Source: CBDEFX01 sp965237635
GTDB taxonomy: Bacteria; Chloroflexota; Dehalococcoidia; Lucifugimonadales; CAUZJF01
Assembly: GCA_965237635.1 (NCBI GenBank)
Contig: CBDEFX010000001.1
Span: forward strand, 992,001-1,056,000
Direction: 5' to 3'
Length of the DNA: 64,000 bases
Position 1 is the first letter of the stretch. Each line of letters opens with the position of its first letter. Shown in pieces: positions 61,718 to 64,000 of the stretch. The notes beneath the pieces are model-generated. The model searched no databases and was not told where the DNA came from. It saw only the letters and a program-made list of their open reading frames with translations. The translations under genes were made by a program, and so were the position numbers.

Positions 61718-63049
61718 TCATAGGCCCGCCCTCAACCGATAGGATCGCTCACTGAGCCTTATCGTTTCATCTGCCCTGTCTCGCACGCCGCATTCTCCTA
61801 GTAGGCACAGCACCACTAGCAGGTGCAAAGCGTCCGTCAGCCAGACTAGGTCATGGGCGTCTGCGCCACCCCGGAGACCGCGATGGACTACGACATTAGA
61901 GCGGGTCTGGACCACCCGCTTCGCCCACTTATCAACGTCACCTACCAACTCCTTGAACACATCACCGGCCTGCTTCGCAAGCGTTGGCAATTCTCTTGCG
62001 AGATTCAGGTTCTGATCTCCCAACTGTATCCGTCGAAAAGCCTCAGCAGCCGTGCAAGCATTGAAGAACCTGCTCTCAACGTATGGACTCGGGGCGTACA
62101 GATTGCCTGCTAGAGCACCTACGGCTATCCGATAACGGCTTGCCGCTTCAAGCCACTTGGCTACTCCCTCCATCCCACCGAGATCGCTGAAGGTGAAGAT
62201 CATTCCAGAGGGTGGGCCACCTCCGCGCGGTCCACCGGCGTAGTTGCCGATGGTCCTCATATAGAGCTTGATGGGCAGCTTTTCCGCCACTGAGGTGGCG
62301 GACGCCTGTTGCGGGTGATCCATAGCCAGATCCGTCAGGGCCGAGGGGAAATCGCAGCCCAGTGTGACCATATCTAGTAGCAGGCCACACAGATTCAACA
62401 CTTCATCAAGCGAATACTCTTCCGCCAATCTCAAGTCGAAGAAGAAGTTATGGTGGATCATAGTTTCGAGAAATCTGTCGCCGCTAGTCGCACGGCCATA
62501 GGTCAGGCCTAGCTCTCCGAATTCACATGGGATAACCACCTCTCTTCCGAGTTCATCGAAGGCGGCGACTATGAGTGGCCGACTTCTGCTTCTGCTCTCA
62601 TATCCGGCAGGAAAGGCACCAACCTGATCGAGCCACTGCTCCAAGTACCGGAGGTGCAAGAGCACGTTCTTGAATTGCAGTTGCTCACGGTCCTCCCAAT
62701 GTAAGCCAGCGATGAGTAGATCTGACTGATACTCGTGCCGCGTGAGCCCCGTTTGTCCTCCTCCTGCATACTCCAGCCTGAAACCCGCAAAGTGGCATTC
62801 CTCCAGCGCGAAGAAACGTCCTCCCGCTATGGCGTTCATCCGAACCGGCGGATTACGGCCTGACGGCACAAAATCTTTGAACTTGCCTATCAGGCCCACC
62901 CACGCCCCCTCACTAGGGTGAAACCTGAGGCGCCCTGCCACCTTGTCCTCCGGTTTATCCACCAACCAGAACAGGCCATCGATGTCTAGTGGTTCCACTT
63001 GCTCTCCGGTAAATTCACTGTGACGCTCTTGGATGGTACCCGGCTCCAT
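61718..63049 (-). CDS. ApeA-like HEPN defence protein
   Basis: 443 residues from ATG 63049 (a TTG at 63052 adds one). The N-terminal 250 residues (IDGLFWLVDKPEDKVAGRLR, FFALEECHFAGFRLEYAGGG) have the ApeA N-terminal beta-rich form. The C-terminal HEPN domain begins near AASRYRIAVGALAG and carries TRSNVVVHRG, an R-x5-H motif about 54 residues from the end, the HEPN RNase active site. ApeA causes abortive infection, probably by RNA cleavage. The ATG overlaps the upstream gene by 35 bases, so they are co-translated. Confidence 0.8.
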   Translation of the reverse strand: MEPGTIQERHSEFTGEQVEPLDIDGLFWLVDKPEDKVAGRLRFHPSEGAWVGLIGKFKDFVPSGRNPPVRMNAIAGGRFFALEECHFAGFRLEYAGGGQTGLTRHEYQSDLLIAGLHWEDREQLQFKNVLLHLRYLEQWLDQVGAFPAGYESRSRSRPLIVAAFDELGREVVIPCEFGELGLTYGRATSGDRFLETMIHHNFFFDLRLAEEYSLDEVLNLCGLLLDMVTLGCDFPSALTDLAMDHPQQASATSVAEKLPIKLYMRTIGNYAGGPRGGGPPSGMIFTFSDLGGMEGVAKWLEAASRYRIAVGALAGNLYAPSPYVESRFFNACTAAEAFRRIQLGDQNLNLARELPTLAKQAGDVFKELVGDVDKWAKRVVQTRSNVVVHRGLRGGADAHDLVWLTDALHLLVVLCLLGECGVRDRADETIRLSERSYRLRAGL

Positions 63050-63326
63050 CAAGGCGTCGTTGTGCTTCAGTCAACTCCTCGTCGGTAAACAAGACGCTCC
63101 ACGGTTCACGGACAGCGAGGGCTTCGACTGAGAGGTCGAGACGCTGTTCCTCCCACAGTCGGATGAATCCATCCGACAGCTTGTCGCCGACGAGCAGTTG
63201 CTTTGCTGCTGGGAGGCCGCCCTGATCCAGCACCATCCGCAAGAAGTATGTGGGATAGTAGCCAAACCCTTTCGCTTCCTCGTAAATCCTCAGCATCTCC
63301 TGCTGGAACTTGCCTTCCAGGTTCAT
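63015..63326 (-). CDS. Conserved small protein upstream of the ApeA-like gene
   Basis: 103 residues (NLEGKFQQEMLRIYEEAKGF, YYPTYFLRMVLDQGGLPAAK, LSDGFIRLWEEQRLDLSVEA, ALFTDEELTEAQRRL-like end). Looks like a widespread family of about 100 residues with no known function. GAGGAGAGGA precedes the ATG. It overlaps the ApeA-like gene by 35 bases, so it may be a regulator or partner. Confidence 0.7.
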   Translation of the reverse strand: MNLEGKFQQEMLRIYEEAKGFGYYPTYFLRMVLDQGGLPAAKQLLVGDKLSDGFIRLWEEQRLDLSVEALAVREPWSVLFTDEELTEAQRRLDGAGYHPRASQ

Positions 63327-63596
63327 TCCTCTCCTCGTATCTCATTTAGCAACGGATGTTCCCCGGGTGCGCCGTACATCAGGTCATGTCAGCTCTCTCG
63401 TGGAGCCTCAGTCGTGGCTACCCGAAACCTGGAACGGGACCTCCAGAATACCAGCGGCGGGTCCTGTTAGCGGCCGCTCGTGTGAGTCCGATCCTCGATC
63501 CTGAGCGGACAACGTTTGAGCCTTCTAATTGTATTGTGGATTGGCCCTTGGAGTCATCATTCGAAGCCTCCGTTTATGGCAAACGCTTTGTTCGCA

Positions 63597-64000
63597 TCAC
63601 CGTCTTACGACGCCCTGGGGGTCTCGCCTCGACGCGCTGCGGTTGAGGGCGTGGTCGAGGATCCCGAAGGCTAGGTGGATGCCCAGCTCCGCCACCCTTT
63701 GGGAGGGCTCCTCCTCCTGCTTGAGGAGGGCGTGGGCGATGAGGTCGGCCATCTGTAGCAGGTCGTCATCCTGGGAGCTTCGGAAGGAGGGGCCGCCGAT
63801 GATCCGCTCTATGGGGATGTCCTTCGTCGCCTGGTCGTCCTCCCAGACCTCGTACTTGCTGGGCGCGGGGTTGCGGCTCCTGAGCCTGCCGTAGAGCCGC
63901 CTGACCATCCGCTCCCCTCCCTCGTCGAAGATGAGATGGGCGTAGCGTCCGTCCGCTGCGACGGAGGTGTTGATGCGGTTGAGCAGCCGGTTCAGGCTGA
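63597..64000 (-). CDS. DUF3800 protein (N-terminus beyond the window)
   Basis: 134 residues open to the window edge. Reads LNRLLNRINTSVAADGRYAH, LIFDEGGERMVRRLYGRL, then RIIGGPSFRSSQDDDLLQMA, DLIAHALLKQE. The FDE and SQ-x-x-DLLQMADLIAH segments are the DUF3800 signature, a family resembling RNase H-fold nucleases common in mobile and defence regions. It ends at TAA 63597. An internal ATG at 63908 is not the start because the frame continues upstream. Confidence 0.75.
   Translation of the reverse strand, partial: SLNRLLNRINTSVAADGRYAHLIFDEGGERMVRRLYGRLRSRNPAPSKYEVWEDDQATKDIPIERIIGGPSFRSSQDDDLLQMADLIAHALLKQEEEPSQRVAELGIHLAFGILDHALNRSASRRDPQGVVRR

Overview
The window looks like a piece of a high-GC bacterial chromosome, probably Chloroflexota (Dehalococcoidia/SAR202-like). 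That is inferred from the housekeeping block, codon use and IS content; no rRNA or other marker settles it. It is dominated by insertion sequences, broken genes and defence genes.

Region 1-7.3 kb holds a SEC-C protein, a spermidine-synthase-like methyltransferase, broken aminoglycoside-phosphotransferase and methyltransferase genes, and one leftward operon DUF177-rpmF-fabD-nusB-acpP with a good promoter. Inverted IS1380 copies flank the operon and the methyltransferase pseudogene. Region 7.4-18.7 kb is an IS graveyard: three IS1380 copies or fragments, a truncated serine recombinase, a WD40-like remnant, a mazEF pair destroyed by IS1380 and two tandem IS1182 elements, and a decayed Holliday-junction-resolvase-like gene. 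Region 18.7-31 kb is the most ordinary metabolic part: a heterodimeric ABC exporter, a VOC protein, a PIG-L deacetylase-like protein lacking its usual catalytic Asp, a PH-like membrane protein and a zinc alcohol dehydrogenase, with dispersed repeats, an IS481 element and two more IS1380 copies (the second ends at 32.9 kb).

Region 33-53 kb is a defence and mobility island: a large serine recombinase, a DEDDh exonuclease cassette flanked by 153-bp direct repeats, an excisionase-like HTH protein, PHP and HsdM fragments, a Hachiman-like hamA-hamB pair, a Rad50/SMC-like ATPase interrupted in its CPVC zinc hook by an IS3 element, a second inverted IS3 copy, and an HD-hydrolase/YwgA-like pair beside a broken DNA methyltransferase. 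The last group is bracketed by a 1144-bp direct duplication of prophage packaging genes.

Region 54-64 kb starts with tRNA-Gly and tRNA-Ile. A serine integrase reads antisense into tRNA-Ile, which suggests an integrative element extending rightward. Its cargo includes an RHH protein, a PD-(D/E)XK restriction-like protein, an XRE/ImmA-type control pair, a tandem series of small HTH paralogues with a decayed duplicate module, an ApeA-type HEPN protein with an overlapping small partner, and a DUF3800 protein cut by the window edge.

Five full-length IS1380 copies (one with a frameshifted transposase), two IS1182, two IS3 and one IS481 are nearly identical within each family, so transposition is recent. 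At least ten genes are broken. No CRISPR array or rRNA was seen.
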